From: Prevotella sp. DNF00663
GTDB taxonomy: Bacteria; Bacteroidota; Bacteroidia; Bacteroidales; Bacteroidaceae
NCBI RefSeq assembly: GCF_001553265.1
Contig: NZ_KQ960601.1
Span: 62,001-126,000 of the forward strand
Direction of reading: 5' to 3'
DNA length: 64,000 nt
Below are positions 16,778 through 26,173 of the stretch, piece by piece. The stretch's first letter is position 1. Each line of letters opens with the position of its first letter. A program made the position numbers and the translations under genes. The notes beneath the pieces were generated by a model. That model was not told where the DNA came from, ran no database searches, and saw nothing but the letters and a program-made list of their open reading frames with translations.

Positions 16778-17716
16778 TTAAAGTTGCCACTCATACCAGT
16801 CATAACAAACGCCTCGACCACCAAAACCTTCTTTCTGAAAGATTAGTTTAGTATTCAGATAACTGCCAAGTTGCTCTGTTGATTTTCCAAAATCAAAATA
16901 TGGTACGTCTTTGAATGTATGATGAATGAGTGTATCGAAAAGTAAGTCCAATGCTCCTAAAGCCTTACCGCTTGGTGAGGCTGATATATACTGACAATGA
17001 ACGACTTGATTTGACACATAAACAAGGACACCTCCAAGTGTTTCATCGCCTAATTTGGCCACGAAAGCACGAATATTTCGAGGAAAAAAATCTTTAAGTC
17101 GGCGTATTTCTGCCAACGTGTGTACCGGTGTCGCATGATACTTTGATTGCAAATTGGCATTAAGTACATCCCAAAAGGAAGCCAAGTCTGTGGTTTCTTC
17201 TATCGTTACCTGATGTTGCAAAGCTTTGCGACTGCCTCGTCGGCGCAGTTCTGTAAATTTCAAATTCGTAGAAGATACGATGGTACTGGCTATATCGCGT
17301 GCCATCAACCGTGCTTTACAGACATGGACAAGTGCGTATAAATCTTCCTCGGAAGGTAGCCGGTGGTAAATCCACGGAATGGCTTTATAGACCACCCGAT
17401 GAATATCTTCGCACTTCAAAAAGTCGTTGATACATTGGAAAATCTCACACACTGTCTCGGCAGTAGCTTGCCATTGGGTGAGCAAACCGCCATAAGTAAG
17501 TCCCTGATGAGAATAAAGCATGTCACCATCGCGATTGGCCGGTAACACGGCAAAGAGCTTGTTCTTTACATAAATCATCAAAGAGAAGTCGGAAAAACGG
17601 TCGCAATGATAATCCATATAGTCGCGCTCAAACAAGAAAGTGCCCTGCCGGGATGTCTTGACAAAGCCATCCCAAGCCTCTTTCATATCCGGACTATATC
17701 GCTTTATTTCAAACAT
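16778..17716 (-). CDS. FemAB/GNAT-like acyltransferase, probable amino-sugar N-acyltransferase
   Basis: A 312-residue protein of GNAT/FemAB-like character: LEADING blocks are GTFLFERDYMDYH, YVKNKLFAVLPANRDGDMLYSHQGLTYGG-type text near 50-75 and, in the second half, RAFVAKLGDETLGGVLVYV and ASPSGKALGALDLLFD, followed by YFDFGKSTE. This resembles the BioF2-like acetyltransferase domain found in polysaccharide clusters. It overlaps the ketoisomerase gene by 13 bases and is followed by the aminotransferase, so N-acylation of the 3-amino sugar is a reasonable job, replacing the hexapeptide transferase FdtC. That role is inferred from context only. Confidence 0.65.
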   Translation of the reverse strand: MFEIKRYSPDMKEAWDGFVKTSRQGTFLFERDYMDYHCDRFSDFSLMIYVKNKLFAVLPANRDGDMLYSHQGLTYGGLLTQWQATAETVCEIFQCINDFLKCEDIHRVVYKAIPWIYHRLPSEEDLYALVHVCKARLMARDIASTIVSSTNLKFTELRRRGSRKALQHQVTIEETTDLASFWDVLNANLQSKYHATPVHTLAEIRRLKDFFPRNIRAFVAKLGDETLGGVLVYVSNQVVHCQYISASPSGKALGALDLLFDTLIHHTFKDVPYFDFGKSTEQLGSYLNTKLIFQKEGFGGRGVCYDWYEWQL

Positions 17717-18111
17717 TCCATGTAATTGATATATTCGTTGTACTCCCGAATATAGTCGGACTCCTCGAAAGGTTCAGAAGCCAGCACCAAGCATACGGCT
17801 CCTGAAGAAAACTTTTCGAGCGTACGCCAAACGCCGGTATCGACTAATAAGCCCTGATTGGGATTGTTCAAGAAATATGTTTTCTGCTCTTTCCCATTGT
17901 CAAGCACCACTTCGAACGAGCCACTCACGGCTACTATTAATTCTAGACACAGCTTGTGGGCATGCCCACCACGGCAGCCGCCACTCGGAATATCGTAAAC
18001 CCAATAAACACGCTGTGGCACAAAAGGGAGGTTTTCGCCCTTTTGTGCCACAGTAAGATTGCCCCGAAGGTCTCTGATTTTTTGTAAATGAATGAGTTTA
18101 CCTAGCTCCAT
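17704..18111 (-). CDS. FdtA/WxcM-family dTDP-4-keto-6-deoxyglucose 3,4-ketoisomerase
   Basis: A 135-residue single-domain cupin. Conserved blocks are IRDLRGNLTVAQ, FVPQRVYWVYDIP, GGCRGGHAHKLCLELIVAVSG with the catalytic His pair, and the C-terminal FEESDYIREYNEY. FdtA-type enzymes move the keto group from C4 to C3 of the RmlB product so that an FdtB-type aminotransferase can act. RmlB and the DegT protein are both in this run of genes, which supports the reading. It starts 5 bases after the purT stop, pointing to translational coupling with an unrelated purine gene. Confidence 0.85.
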   Translation of the reverse strand: MELGKLIHLQKIRDLRGNLTVAQKGENLPFVPQRVYWVYDIPSGGCRGGHAHKLCLELIVAVSGSFEVVLDNGKEQKTYFLNNPNQGLLVDTGVWRTLEKFSSGAVCLVLASEPFEESDYIREYNEYINYMECLK

Positions 18112-18116
18112 GATGT

Positions 18117-19280
18117 TTATAATACAGTTGCTGCCAATCGCTTAGCCTTGTCACGTAGGGCATCCATATCGCACCCTATCTCGCCATAACAAAGCACCAC
18201 ACCCATGCGACGGCCTACGTGCTGGTCGGGCTTTCCGAAGATACGAATACGTGTATGGTCTTCTTTCAACGCTTCAACTAGATTAAATTCCGGTGCATGG
18301 TCGGCTTCTTCTTTCGCCAAAACCACGGCCGAACAACCGTAATGTTCCAAGTGTATGCCGGCAATAGGAAGTCCCATAACGGCACGGAAGTGCAATTCAA
18401 ACTCGCTCAAATTGGTGGTATGCCCCAATGTTACCATACCGGTATCGTGCGGACGGGGCGATAATTCAGAGAAGATAACCTCTTTGTCCTTAGTCAGGAA
18501 GAATTCTACGCCCCATATACCGGCTCCCGTCAACGCCTTAGTCACCTTGTCGGCCATCTCTTCCGCGGCTTTCAAAGCCTCATCGGGAATGGCATAAGGC
18601 TGCCAACTCTCGCGATAATCGCCACCTTGCTGCACATGTCCAATAGGCGGACAGAACAATGTGGGACCACTTTTTTGCGTTACAGTGAGCAACGTAAATT
18701 CACTTTCAAAGTGTATGAATTCCTCTATGATGATTTCTTTTACATCCCCTCGACTCCCTTCCATCGCATTGTGGAAAGCAGCATCGAGTTCTTCGTCGCC
18801 ACGAACAATACTTTGACCATGCCCACTCGACGACATCAACGGCTTCACAACGCAAGGGAAACCTATCTCGTCGGCTGCCTGTTTGAACTCATCGTAGGTC
18901 TTTGCATAGAAATACTTGGCTGTACGAATGCCCAACTCCTTAGCTGCAAGGTCGCGAATAGCCTTACGATTCATCGTATAATTGACGGCACGGGCACTCG
19001 GAACGACCTGTATGCCTTGCTTTTCGAAGTCGAAAAGTCGCTCGGTACGGATAGCTTCTATCTCAGGAACGATGATATCAGGACGGTGTTTAGCTACCAT
19101 GGCAGCCAAAGCATCACCCTCTAGCATGCTAAAAACTTCGCGTTCATCGGCTACTTGCATAGCCGGAGCGTTGTCATACTTATCACATGCTATTACATAC
19201 TGGCCGGCACGCTTGGCCGCAATCGTAAATTCTTTGCCCAGTTCTCCTGAACCTAGCAGCATAATCTTCTTCATTGTCAT
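18117..19280 (-). CDS. purT: Formate-dependent GAR transformylase
   Basis: A 387-residue ATP-grasp ligase that makes formyl-GAR from formate, ATP and GAR in purine synthesis. Family blocks include [19 protein letters not shown] at the start, [78 protein letters not shown] and the C-terminal RMGVVLCYG. The length equals that of E. coli PurT. It is embedded between the small sigma-like gene and the sugar ketoisomerase, an unusual position for a purine gene. The ATG at 19274 is a possible alternative start. Confidence 0.95.
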   Translation of the reverse strand: MTMKKIMLLGSGELGKEFTIAAKRAGQYVIACDKYDNAPAMQVADEREVFSMLEGDALAAMVAKHRPDIIVPEIEAIRTERLFDFEKQGIQVVPSARAVNYTMNRKAIRDLAAKELGIRTAKYFYAKTYDEFKQAADEIGFPCVVKPLMSSSGHGQSIVRGDEELDAAFHNAMEGSRGDVKEIIIEEFIHFESEFTLLTVTQKSGPTLFCPPIGHVQQGGDYRESWQPYAIPDEALKAAEEMADKVTKALTGAGIWGVEFFLTKDKEVIFSELSPRPHDTGMVTLGHTTNLSEFELHFRAVMGLPIAGIHLEHYGCSAVVLAKEEADHAPEFNLVEALKEDHTRIRIFGKPDQHVGRRMGVVLCYGEIGCDMDALRDKAKRLAATVL

Positions 19281-19295
19281 GACGTTGTGTATAGG

Positions 19296-19616
19296 TTATT
19301 GAGGGTGTATCAAATTCTTTACCATCTGCCACTCAGGCGTAATGGCTAGTTGACGTAAATGTTTTGCTATCTGTGCAGCCAATTCTTCCATCGATATCTT
19401 GCGTTCATCGGCCAACGACTTCAACGTTTCTTGCCGATGACCGAAGATACCATAGAAATGAAGCAAGGTTTCTTCATCGTCCGCACTCAACAGGTGAAGA
19501 ATGTGTTCTACGTAATGTGCTGTCTTATGACTGACACAATCGGGCTTCTTCCCCAATTGGATGAGGAAAGCATGAAGTTCCGCTCCCACCGTATCTATAG
19601 CATGCTTGTCTGCCAT
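19296..19616 (-). CDS. Small protein with sigma-70 region 4-like C-terminus
   Basis: A 106-residue protein, not recognised by name. The middle part EETLLHFYGIFGHRQETLKSLADERKIS resembles the start of sigma region 4 (the usual LRYGLFG ... TLEEIG), followed by EELAAQIAKHLRQLA in place of the recognition helix. No region 2 is present, so it is not a complete sigma factor; it could bind DNA or RNA polymerase. Spacing is 5 bases after rmlB and 15 bases before purT, so all three are co-transcribed. The resemblance is by eye and moderate. Confidence 0.7.
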   Translation of the reverse strand: MADKHAIDTVGAELHAFLIQLGKKPDCVSHKTAHYVEHILHLLSADDEETLLHFYGIFGHRQETLKSLADERKISMEELAAQIAKHLRQLAITPEWQMVKNLIHPQ

Positions 19617-19621
19617 TATCG

Positions 19622-20770
19622 TTATCTATTGCCGTACATCTGTTCGTAGTACTTCTGGTAATCGCCACTGGTTACCTCTTGAATCCACTGTTGATTCTCT
19701 AGATTCCACTTGATAGTCTTCACGATTCCTTGTGCAAACATCGTCTCAGGATACCATCCCAACTCGTTCTTAATCTTGGTTGGATCAATGGCATAACGCT
19801 GATCGTGCCCTAAACGGTCAGATACGAAAGTGATTAAATCGTCGTTAATCCAATCTATACGAATCTCTCCGTTTTCATCAAGTTCCTGCTTCTTCAATAC
19901 TTGACGGAGACTCTTGTCGTCCATCATCATATCGTGGATGGTCTTAATGGTCAACTTCACGATGTCGATATTCTTCATTTCGTTATGTCCACCCACATTA
20001 TAGACCTCGCCGTCGCGACCTTCACACACGACCATATCAATGGCCTTGCAATGGTCTTCTACGTACAACCAGTCGCGAACATTATCTCCCTTGCCGTAAA
20101 CAGGGAGTTTCTTGCCTTCCAAGATATTGTTGATGATTAATGGAATGAGCTTCTCCGGAAAATGATAAGGGCCGTAATTGTTAGAGCAACGAGTGATGGT
20201 TACCGGCATGTGGTAGGTATCATGATAAGCCATCACAAAGAGGTCGGCACTCGTTTTAGACGCACTATAGGGGCTATGAGGACACACAGGAGTCTCTTCG
20301 GTGAAGTATCCTTCGGCTCCAAGTGAACCATATACCTCGTCGGTAGCAACCTGATGGAATCGCTTACCGGGCTTCCAAACAGGATACCCCTGTTCGTCTT
20401 TGCCTGTCACCCAAGCACGACGAGCTGCATCAAGCAAGTTCTGCGTACCGAGAATATTAACAGATAAGAAGAGTTGAGGGTCTTCAATAGAACGGTCGAC
20501 ATGGCTTTCGGCAGCGAAATTGACCACATAATCGATATCATTTTCAGCAAAAAGCTTGTCGGCTAGTTCCCTATCGCGAATGTCACCACGCACAAAAAAG
20601 CAACGTTTATTGTCGATATCATCCTTAATAGTGCCCAAATTTCCGGCATAAGTCAGTGCATCCAAGATAATAATCTTGATGTCTTGATCTTTATATTTCT
20701 TGCCAAGCAGGTACTTAATAAAGTTTGCTCCAATGAAACCTGCGGCACCTGTAACGAGATAAGTCTTCAT
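19622..20770 (-). CDS. rfbB: dTDP-glucose 4,6-dehydratase
   Basis: A 382-residue SDR enzyme (also called RmlB) converting dTDP-glucose to dTDP-4-keto-6-deoxyglucose, the branch point to rhamnose and 3-amino sugars. Blocks: TGAAGFIGANFIKYLL for NAD, FAAESHVDRSIEDP, ATDEVYGSLGAEGYFTEETP with the catalytic Asp/Glu, YSASKTSADL with Tyr/Lys, RCSNNYGPYHFPEKLIPL, and VRDWLYVEDHCKAI. It heads the run down to the DegT aminotransferase. No rmlA, rmlC or rmlD is in the window, so the nucleotide-sugar precursor must come from elsewhere. Confidence 0.96.
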   Translation of the reverse strand: MKTYLVTGAAGFIGANFIKYLLGKKYKDQDIKIIILDALTYAGNLGTIKDDIDNKRCFFVRGDIRDRELADKLFAENDIDYVVNFAAESHVDRSIEDPQLFLSVNILGTQNLLDAARRAWVTGKDEQGYPVWKPGKRFHQVATDEVYGSLGAEGYFTEETPVCPHSPYSASKTSADLFVMAYHDTYHMPVTITRCSNNYGPYHFPEKLIPLIINNILEGKKLPVYGKGDNVRDWLYVEDHCKAIDMVVCEGRDGEVYNVGGHNEMKNIDIVKLTIKTIHDMMMDDKSLRQVLKKQELDENGEIRIDWINDDLITFVSDRLGHDQRYAIDPTKIKNELGWYPETMFAQGIVKTIKWNLENQQWIQEVTSGDYQKYYEQMYGNR

Positions 20771-20817
20771 TATCTAAATCTTTAAATGATTATATAATAA
20801 TATTATCGTTCCTATAT

Positions 20818-21315
20818 TTACCCCTTGGTTCCTAACGTCACCACTTCGCAATCAGTAAATTTACTACCGTCAATGGCGAGTCTTACGATGGTACGGTCGT
20901 GATGCCAACCTTGCATCCCGGCTGCTCCGGGATTGATATGCAACAGATTGAGCGATTTGTCGAACTTCACTTTCAAGATATGCGAGTGTCCACTGATGAA
21001 CAACTGTGGCGGAGAGGCATAGATAATCTTGCGAATCGACCAGTCGTAATTGCCCGGATAGCCCCCTATATGTTTCATCAACACATCCACATCTTCGCAT
21101 TTAAAACGAAGCGTTTCGCGATACATCAAACGTAAATCGCCACCATCTATATTGCCACAGACGGCTCTCAATGGGCGAAAAGCAGCCAACCGGTCGGCCA
21201 ATTCCATTGTTCCGATGTCACCGGCATGCCATATCTCATCGCAAGGTTCAAAATACTTCAAGTATTGATCGTCCCAATATCCATGCGTATCGCTGATAAT
21301 TCCTATCTTCCTCAT
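20818..21315 (-). CDS. YfcE/MJ0936-type metallophosphoesterase
   Basis: A 165-residue calcineurin-like phosphodiesterase. Metal-binding motifs are IGIISDTHGYW (D-x-H), HAGDIGTMEL (GD), CGNIDGGDL (GN-D) and SGHSHILKVKF with INPGAAG. The family hydrolyses phosphodiesters; its natural substrate is unclear. A frame beginning with TTG four codons upstream is open, but the ATG at 21315, two bases after the cytidylate-kinase-like stop, gives the family start MRKIGIISDTHG and is preferred. It is the last gene of the MATE-kinase-phosphoesterase set. Confidence 0.88.
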   Translation of the reverse strand: MRKIGIISDTHGYWDDQYLKYFEPCDEIWHAGDIGTMELADRLAAFRPLRAVCGNIDGGDLRLMYRETLRFKCEDVDVLMKHIGGYPGNYDWSIRKIIYASPPQLFISGHSHILKVKFDKSLNLLHINPGAAGMQGWHHDRTIVRLAIDGSKFTDCEVVTLGTKG

Positions 21316-21316
21316 G

Positions 21317-21955
21317 CTATTCTGCAACCTCAGCTAGGTCGAAACGCTTGCGAATATAGTCGGCAATCAACTGCACAGTACCTTCTATTCCCAAATGAGT
21401 CGAGTTGATACACAGGTCGTAGCAGGCACTATGCCCCCATTTCTTGCCCGTGTAATAGTTATAATATGATGCTCTTTCGTCTTCTTTATACTCTATCAAC
21501 TTGCGTGCTTCTTCCTCTGTTAAGCCTTTACGATCGCATACTCTCCGTACACGCTCATCTATATCAGCTGTGATAAAGATGTTAACACTGTCTTTACGAT
21601 CTCGTAATACGTAGTCGGCACAACGTCCTACAAACACACAACTGCCACTTTCGGCCGCCTTTCTGATGGCATCACTCTGGAATTGAAACAGACTTTCTTG
21701 CGAAATATTGTTTCGATAGAAGTTACTTTCACCTAAAATGGGCACGTGAGCATGAAATAATACACGCATAAAACCTTTCTGCTCATCATTCTGTTCAAAA
21801 AACTTTGCACAGAAACCACTCTCCTTTGCTGCCAAATTCAGGAGTTCCTTATCATAGAGCGTACACCCAAATTCCTTGGATAATAGGTCGGCTATGATAC
21901 GACCGCCGCTTCCAAACTGCCGCCCGATATTGATGATGATATGCTTATTATTCAT
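21317..21955 (-). CDS. Cytidylate kinase-like protein
   Basis: A 212-residue P-loop-like protein. The opening INIGRQFGSGGRIIADLLSKEFG replaces the classical GxxGxGK loop and is typical of the cytidylate-kinase-like family common in Bacteroides and Clostridia. Further blocks are FVGRCADYVLRDRKDSVNIFI, RVRRVCDRKGLTEEEARKLI (lid) and YYNYYTGKKWGHSACYDLCINS. The true CMK is a separate gene in such genomes, so the phosphate acceptor is unknown. It overlaps the MATE gene by 8 bases. Confidence 0.85.
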   Translation of the reverse strand: MNNKHIIINIGRQFGSGGRIIADLLSKEFGCTLYDKELLNLAAKESGFCAKFFEQNDEQKGFMRVLFHAHVPILGESNFYRNNISQESLFQFQSDAIRKAAESGSCVFVGRCADYVLRDRKDSVNIFITADIDERVRRVCDRKGLTEEEARKLIEYKEDERASYYNYYTGKKWGHSACYDLCINSTHLGIEGTVQLIADYIRKRFDLAEVAE

Positions 21956-23327
21956 GTATAGAGTCGTTAAATTGCTTTTTGAATTTTCTCATATAGACAA
22001 CCATAATCCACGCGGCCACCACAGCTGCAATGAAATCTGATGCCGGTAACGATGCCCATACGCCATTAACATCGTAGAATTGAGGCAATATGGCCAACAA
22101 AGGCAGCAGAAACAATAGCTGTCGAGACAGCGAAAGGAAGATACTAATCTTCACTTTGCCAATACATTGGAAGAATGTCGTCACCACCATTTGATACCCG
22201 ATAATCGGAAATACTAACATCGTGATACGCAAACCATGGACGGCCTTATCTATCAAAGAGAGGTCGGTCGTAAACATACGAGCACACATCTGTGGCAGGA
22301 ACATGGCCACCAACCATCCCACAAAGGTGATAGCACTGGCAGCTAACACAGAAAGTTTCAGCACACGTAGCATTCTATCAAACTGCAATGCCCCATAGTT
22401 ATAACCCGCAATGGGCTGCATACCTTGGTTAATGCCCATGACAAACATCACAAACACGGTTTCAATGCTGTTCGCTATGCCGTATGCGCCCACCGCCATG
22501 TCGCCTCCATAACGCACAAACTGGTTGTTCATAAAAATGACAATGATGCAAGTACACACGTTCATGAGGAATGGTGAAATACCTATCCCAATAATATTCC
22601 TCACCAAACTTTCTTTCAATCGATATATACCCCGCTTCAAATGTAGCAATTCATCTTTGTTGCTAAAGAGTTTCAATTGCCATACGAGTACAGTAGCTTG
22701 CGACAATACGGTTGCCAAAGCAGCACCGCGGATTCCCCAATGCCACCACCAAATAAAGACAACATCCAACAATACGTTCATCACCACCGTCATAATGGTG
22801 GCCATCATCGCCTTTTGGGGCTTGCCGGCAGCACGCAGCATGGCATTCATACCAAAATACATGTGTGTAAAAACATTACCCAATAGGATGATTTGCATGA
22901 AGCTTCGTGCATAAGGAATGGTTTGGTCGCTCGCTCCAAAAAATCGAAGAATAGGGTCAAGAAACAACAAACACACTATCGTCAAGAAGCATCCGACCAT
23001 CAAATTCAGCGTTACGGTGTTGCCAAGAATATTCTCTGCCGAGTCATAATCGCGCTGTCCAAGCTTCACCGAAACCGCCGTAGACGACCCGATGCCCACC
23101 GCAGCACCGAAAGCTGCCGATAAATTCATAAACGGGAACGTGATGGCAAGCCCCGAAATAGCCATAGGCCCAACCACCTGTCCTATAAATATGCGGTCGA
23201 TAATGTTGTATAACGAAGCTGCCGTCATCGCTATGATGGCGGGCAAAGCATATTGCCAAAGCAGCTTCCCCACCGGTTGGGTACCTAATTCGAGGGTAGC
23301 CGCCTTATTATCTATACCGGTTGTCAT
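21948..23327 (-). CDS. MATE family multidrug/metabolite exporter
   Basis: A 459-residue inner-membrane protein with twelve hydrophobic segments in two related halves, the MATE pattern. The N-terminus MTTGIDNKAATLELGTQPVG followed by LLWQYALPAIIAMTAASLYN and DRIFIGQVVGPMAISGLAI is characteristic of the Bacteroides members. It exports organic cations or drugs in exchange for Na+ or H+; the substrate is not predictable. An upstream open extension to 23354 starts before the promoter-like TAACTTTG box, so ATG 23327 is chosen. It leads the operon with the kinase-like and phosphoesterase genes. Confidence 0.9.
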   Translation of the reverse strand: MTTGIDNKAATLELGTQPVGKLLWQYALPAIIAMTAASLYNIIDRIFIGQVVGPMAISGLAITFPFMNLSAAFGAAVGIGSSTAVSVKLGQRDYDSAENILGNTVTLNLMVGCFLTIVCLLFLDPILRFFGASDQTIPYARSFMQIILLGNVFTHMYFGMNAMLRAAGKPQKAMMATIMTVVMNVLLDVVFIWWWHWGIRGAALATVLSQATVLVWQLKLFSNKDELLHLKRGIYRLKESLVRNIIGIGISPFLMNVCTCIIVIFMNNQFVRYGGDMAVGAYGIANSIETVFVMFVMGINQGMQPIAGYNYGALQFDRMLRVLKLSVLAASAITFVGWLVAMFLPQMCARMFTTDLSLIDKAVHGLRITMLVFPIIGYQMVVTTFFQCIGKVKISIFLSLSRQLLFLLPLLAILPQFYDVNGVWASLPASDFIAAVVAAWIMVVYMRKFKKQFNDSIHE

Positions 23328-23331
23328 TGTT

Positions 23332-23339
23332 GCAAAGTT
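23332..23339 (-). promoter_or_regulatory. -7 box immediately upstream of the MATE start codon
   Basis: TAACTTTG on the minus strand ends 4 bases before the ATG. If used, transcription would begin at or next to the start codon and the message would be leaderless or nearly so. No TTTG box at the right distance is obvious. Confidence 0.4.
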
Positions 23340-23401
23340 ACAAAAAAATAACACACATGCTATCGTCCCTATGCGATTTTATTGAAAAAGCGATGTATTC
23401 T

Positions 23402-23432
23402 TTTGTGTTTCAAATGGTTTTAATTATTTTTG
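23402..23432 (+). promoter_or_regulatory. Promoter of the S8 peptidase-xseA-xseB operon
   Basis: TTTG (23402-23405), a 19-base spacer and TATTTTTG (23425-23432) match the consensus; the leader to the ATG at 23459 is about 20 bases. Confidence 0.65.
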
Positions 23433-23458
23433 CAAGTCAAAATATCAGTAAAATAGGC

Positions 23459-24856
23459 ATGAGAAAGTATTTATCGCTAGCGTTTATCATGATGATAACG
23501 AGCCTTCAGATAGCTGCAAAAGGCTACGAATCGCATAAGATTTCCTACCCCGGCGGTAAATGTTTTATGTTCAGAATCATACTTACCGATAAGCAAGGTA
23601 CCCCTTTTTCTATCCTGCATCCGGAGGAATTCCTCTCGCCACGAGCCATTGCTCGCCGCCAACGACAGCATATTGCCATCGATTCTACCGATCTTCCGGT
23701 GAGCCCGGGCTATATTCAAACACTCAAAAATAATAGACTTGAGGTTGTTGGCAAAAGCAAATGGAACAATTCTGTACTTGTGCGTTGCACCAAAGTATCA
23801 CAGATTGACTGCTTGAAAGGTCTCCCTTTCATCCGCGACATCCGCCACGTTTTCTCCTCACCCGACTCTATCGAGCCCTCCCAACGCGTCAATTTCAAGA
23901 AAGATTTCAACCGTTGGGACACCGTTTCGCACAATCCTTACGGCATGGCCGAGGAACAAATCAAAGCCATGAACGGTATTCAGATGCATCGAGCAGGCTA
24001 TACCGGCAAAGACAAAGTGATAGCCGTACTCGATGCCGGATTCATGAATGTAGACCGAATCCCCATCTTTCATAACATCAAATTGGCTGGATTGGCCGAC
24101 TTCGTGGTTCCCCGAAGCACAGATATATTCGCGGAATTAGACCACGGTACGATGGTTTTATCAACCATGGCAGCCAATCAAGCAGACACATACAGGGGAA
24201 CCGCCCCCGACGCTTCGTACATGTTGATACGTTGCGAAGACCAATATACAGAGAGTTTAGCCGAAGAAGACTACTGGGCTGAGGCTGTAGAGTATGCCGA
24301 CTCAGCCGGTGTAGACATCATCAACTCCTCACTGGGCTTTCATGAATTTGACGACCGCACCACTAGTCATACTTACCAAGAACTTGACGGCCAGCAAACA
24401 CTCATCTCACATACGGCATCTATGTTGGCCGGCAAGGGTATTGTACTGGTCAACAGTGCTGGAAACGACGGTATGGGAACATGGAAAAAAATCAATTTCC
24501 CAGCCGATGCTACCGATATACTAACCGTAGGCTCCATCAGTCCCAACGGTCTTAATGCGGCTTTCAGTGCCGTTGGCCCAACGGCAGACGGGCGCATCAA
24601 ACCCGACGTAATGGCTTATGGAAGTCCCACAACTGTCATTTCAGGACGTGGAACCATCATCAACGATATGGGCACCTCGTTCTCTGCTCCACTCATATCG
24701 GGTATGGTAGCTTGCTTATGGCAGGCACTTCCCGACAAGACTGCACTCGAAATCATCGATTTAGTACGCAAGAGTGGCAATAACTTCGTTCATCCAGACA
24801 CCATCATGGGATACGGTTTGCCCGACTTCTGGAAAGCTTTCCAGTCAGGTAAATAA
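23459..24856 (+). CDS. Secreted S8 (subtilisin-like) serine peptidase
   Basis: A 465-residue exported protease. Residues 1-20 form a signal peptide (MRKYLSLAFIMMITSLQIAA). A propeptide-like region follows (about 25-140), then the catalytic domain with Asp192 in IAVLDAGFM, His229 in ELDHGTMV, the oxyanion Asn in LVNSAGNDG and Ser407 in GTSFSAPLISG. No T9SS sorting tail is seen at the C-terminus. The frame is open to 23321, but that extension precedes the promoter; the ATG at 23459 gives a signal peptide. The stop lies 21 bases before xseA, so the protease and exonuclease VII genes share a transcript. Confidence 0.9.
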   Translation: MRKYLSLAFIMMITSLQIAAKGYESHKISYPGGKCFMFRIILTDKQGTPFSILHPEEFLSPRAIARRQRQHIAIDSTDLPVSPGYIQTLKNNRLEVVGKSKWNNSVLVRCTKVSQIDCLKGLPFIRDIRHVFSSPDSIEPSQRVNFKKDFNRWDTVSHNPYGMAEEQIKAMNGIQMHRAGYTGKDKVIAVLDAGFMNVDRIPIFHNIKLAGLADFVVPRSTDIFAELDHGTMVLSTMAANQADTYRGTAPDASYMLIRCEDQYTESLAEEDYWAEAVEYADSAGVDIINSSLGFHEFDDRTTSHTYQELDGQQTLISHTASMLAGKGIVLVNSAGNDGMGTWKKINFPADATDILTVGSISPNGLNAAFSAVGPTADGRIKPDVMAYGSPTTVISGRGTIINDMGTSFSAPLISGMVACLWQALPDKTALEIIDLVRKSGNNFVHPDTIMGYGLPDFWKAFQSGK

Positions 24857-24877
24857 CCCTTTTATTCTCTCATCTCT

Positions 24878-26173
24878 ATGCAGCATACACTCACTTTATA
24901 CGAACTCAACCAATTGGTACGCGAGACTATTGAGACAACCCTGTCTCGCGAATATTGGGTAGAAGCCGAACTGTCAGAGGCACGCGAGGTTCGTGGGCAC
25001 TGCTACATGGAGCTGATACAGAAAGACAACGCCACCAATACGCCCATCGCTAGGGCTTCTGCCAAGTGTTGGAAGAACACATGGGCATACGTACGACCAC
25101 ATTTCGAGCGCATCACCGGCCAGCAAATCCATCCCGGCATGAAAGTTTTGCTCAAGGTCTACGCCAATTTTCACGAAGCATACGGTTTCTCATGGATTGT
25201 CACCGACATCAATCCGGAATACACCATGGGCGACATGGCACGTAAGCGCCAAGAAATTATACGACAACTACAACAAGAAGGGGTCTTCGATTTGCAACGC
25301 GAACTACGCATCCCCATGTTTGCTCAGCGCATAGCTGTTATCTCTAGTGCTGGAGCTGCAGGTTATGGAGACTTCTGCCATCAACTATCGGACAACGAAT
25401 ATGGACTGGCTTTCTACCCAACATTATTCACCGCGACGATGCAAGGAGAAGGGGTTGAGGCGAGTGTTATCGCTGCTCTCAACCTCATCTACCATCGATT
25501 AGACGATTTCGACGTTGTTGTCATTATCCGAGGTGGTGGTGCTACGAGCGATTTAAGCGGTTTCGACACATTGGCATTGGCCGAGAACGTAGCCAACTTC
25601 CCCCTCCCAGTCATCACCGGCATAGGACACGAGCGCGACGAATCGGTGCTCGATATGATTTCGCATACACGCGTAAAGACACCAACGGCAGCCGCAGCGT
25701 TTCTCATCAACCACTTGGCTGAGGTGCTTATTCGCGTAGAAGAAGCCGAACAGACCATAGTTAAGACCATTGAGCGACGCATGGAAATGGAGCAAGTACG
25801 GCTTAGTCGACTCACAGACAAGATACCCATGCTCTTCTCATTGGTTAAAACGCAACAGTCGGCACGTCTCGATCGCCTCTATCAGCATCTGTCTCAACTC
25901 ATGGAGCAGTCTGTTGCCGAAGCCAGTCATCGCATAGACCAACTGGCATTGCGACTCCATCCGGGTGCCGAGCGTAAACTTTTGCAAGGGCATCATCGCT
26001 TGGATATGTTGGCACAACGCGCCGAGGCCCTCGACCCAACACTATTATTAAAGCGCGGTTACAGCATCACCATTCACAACGGACGTGCCGTTCGCAATAC
26101 CAAAGTATTAAAATCGGGCGATGAAATAGAAACCCGATTCTATCAAGGAACCATCAAATCAATCATCAAATAA
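24878..26173 (+). CDS. xseA: Exodeoxyribonuclease VII large subunit
   Basis: A 431-residue nuclease subunit. The N-terminal OB-fold domain (LYELNQLVRETIETTLSREYW to about residue 100) is followed by the catalytic region with ISSAGAAGYGDFCHQL, DVVVIIRGGGATSDLSGFD and PVITGIGHERDESVLDMISH, and then a long coiled-coil arm (about 260-390) and the C-terminal LKRGYSITIHNGRAV. The enzyme degrades single-stranded DNA from both ends. Its last base overlaps the first base of xseB. Normal length; no defect. Confidence 0.96.
   Translation: MQHTLTLYELNQLVRETIETTLSREYWVEAELSEAREVRGHCYMELIQKDNATNTPIARASAKCWKNTWAYVRPHFERITGQQIHPGMKVLLKVYANFHEAYGFSWIVTDINPEYTMGDMARKRQEIIRQLQQEGVFDLQRELRIPMFAQRIAVISSAGAAGYGDFCHQLSDNEYGLAFYPTLFTATMQGEGVEASVIAALNLIYHRLDDFDVVVIIRGGGATSDLSGFDTLALAENVANFPLPVITGIGHERDESVLDMISHTRVKTPTAAAAFLINHLAEVLIRVEEAEQTIVKTIERRMEMEQVRLSRLTDKIPMLFSLVKTQQSARLDRLYQHLSQLMEQSVAEASHRIDQLALRLHPGAERKLLQGHHRLDMLAQRAEALDPTLLLKRGYSITIHNGRAVRNTKVLKSGDEIETRFYQGTIKSIIK

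Noticed and set aside
21316-21327. TTG start for the metallophosphoesterase
   Set aside because: ATG 21315 gives the conserved family start and directly follows the preceding stop.
23321-23458. 46-codon N-terminal extension of the S8 peptidase
   Set aside because: Would start before the consensus promoter and hide the signal peptide.
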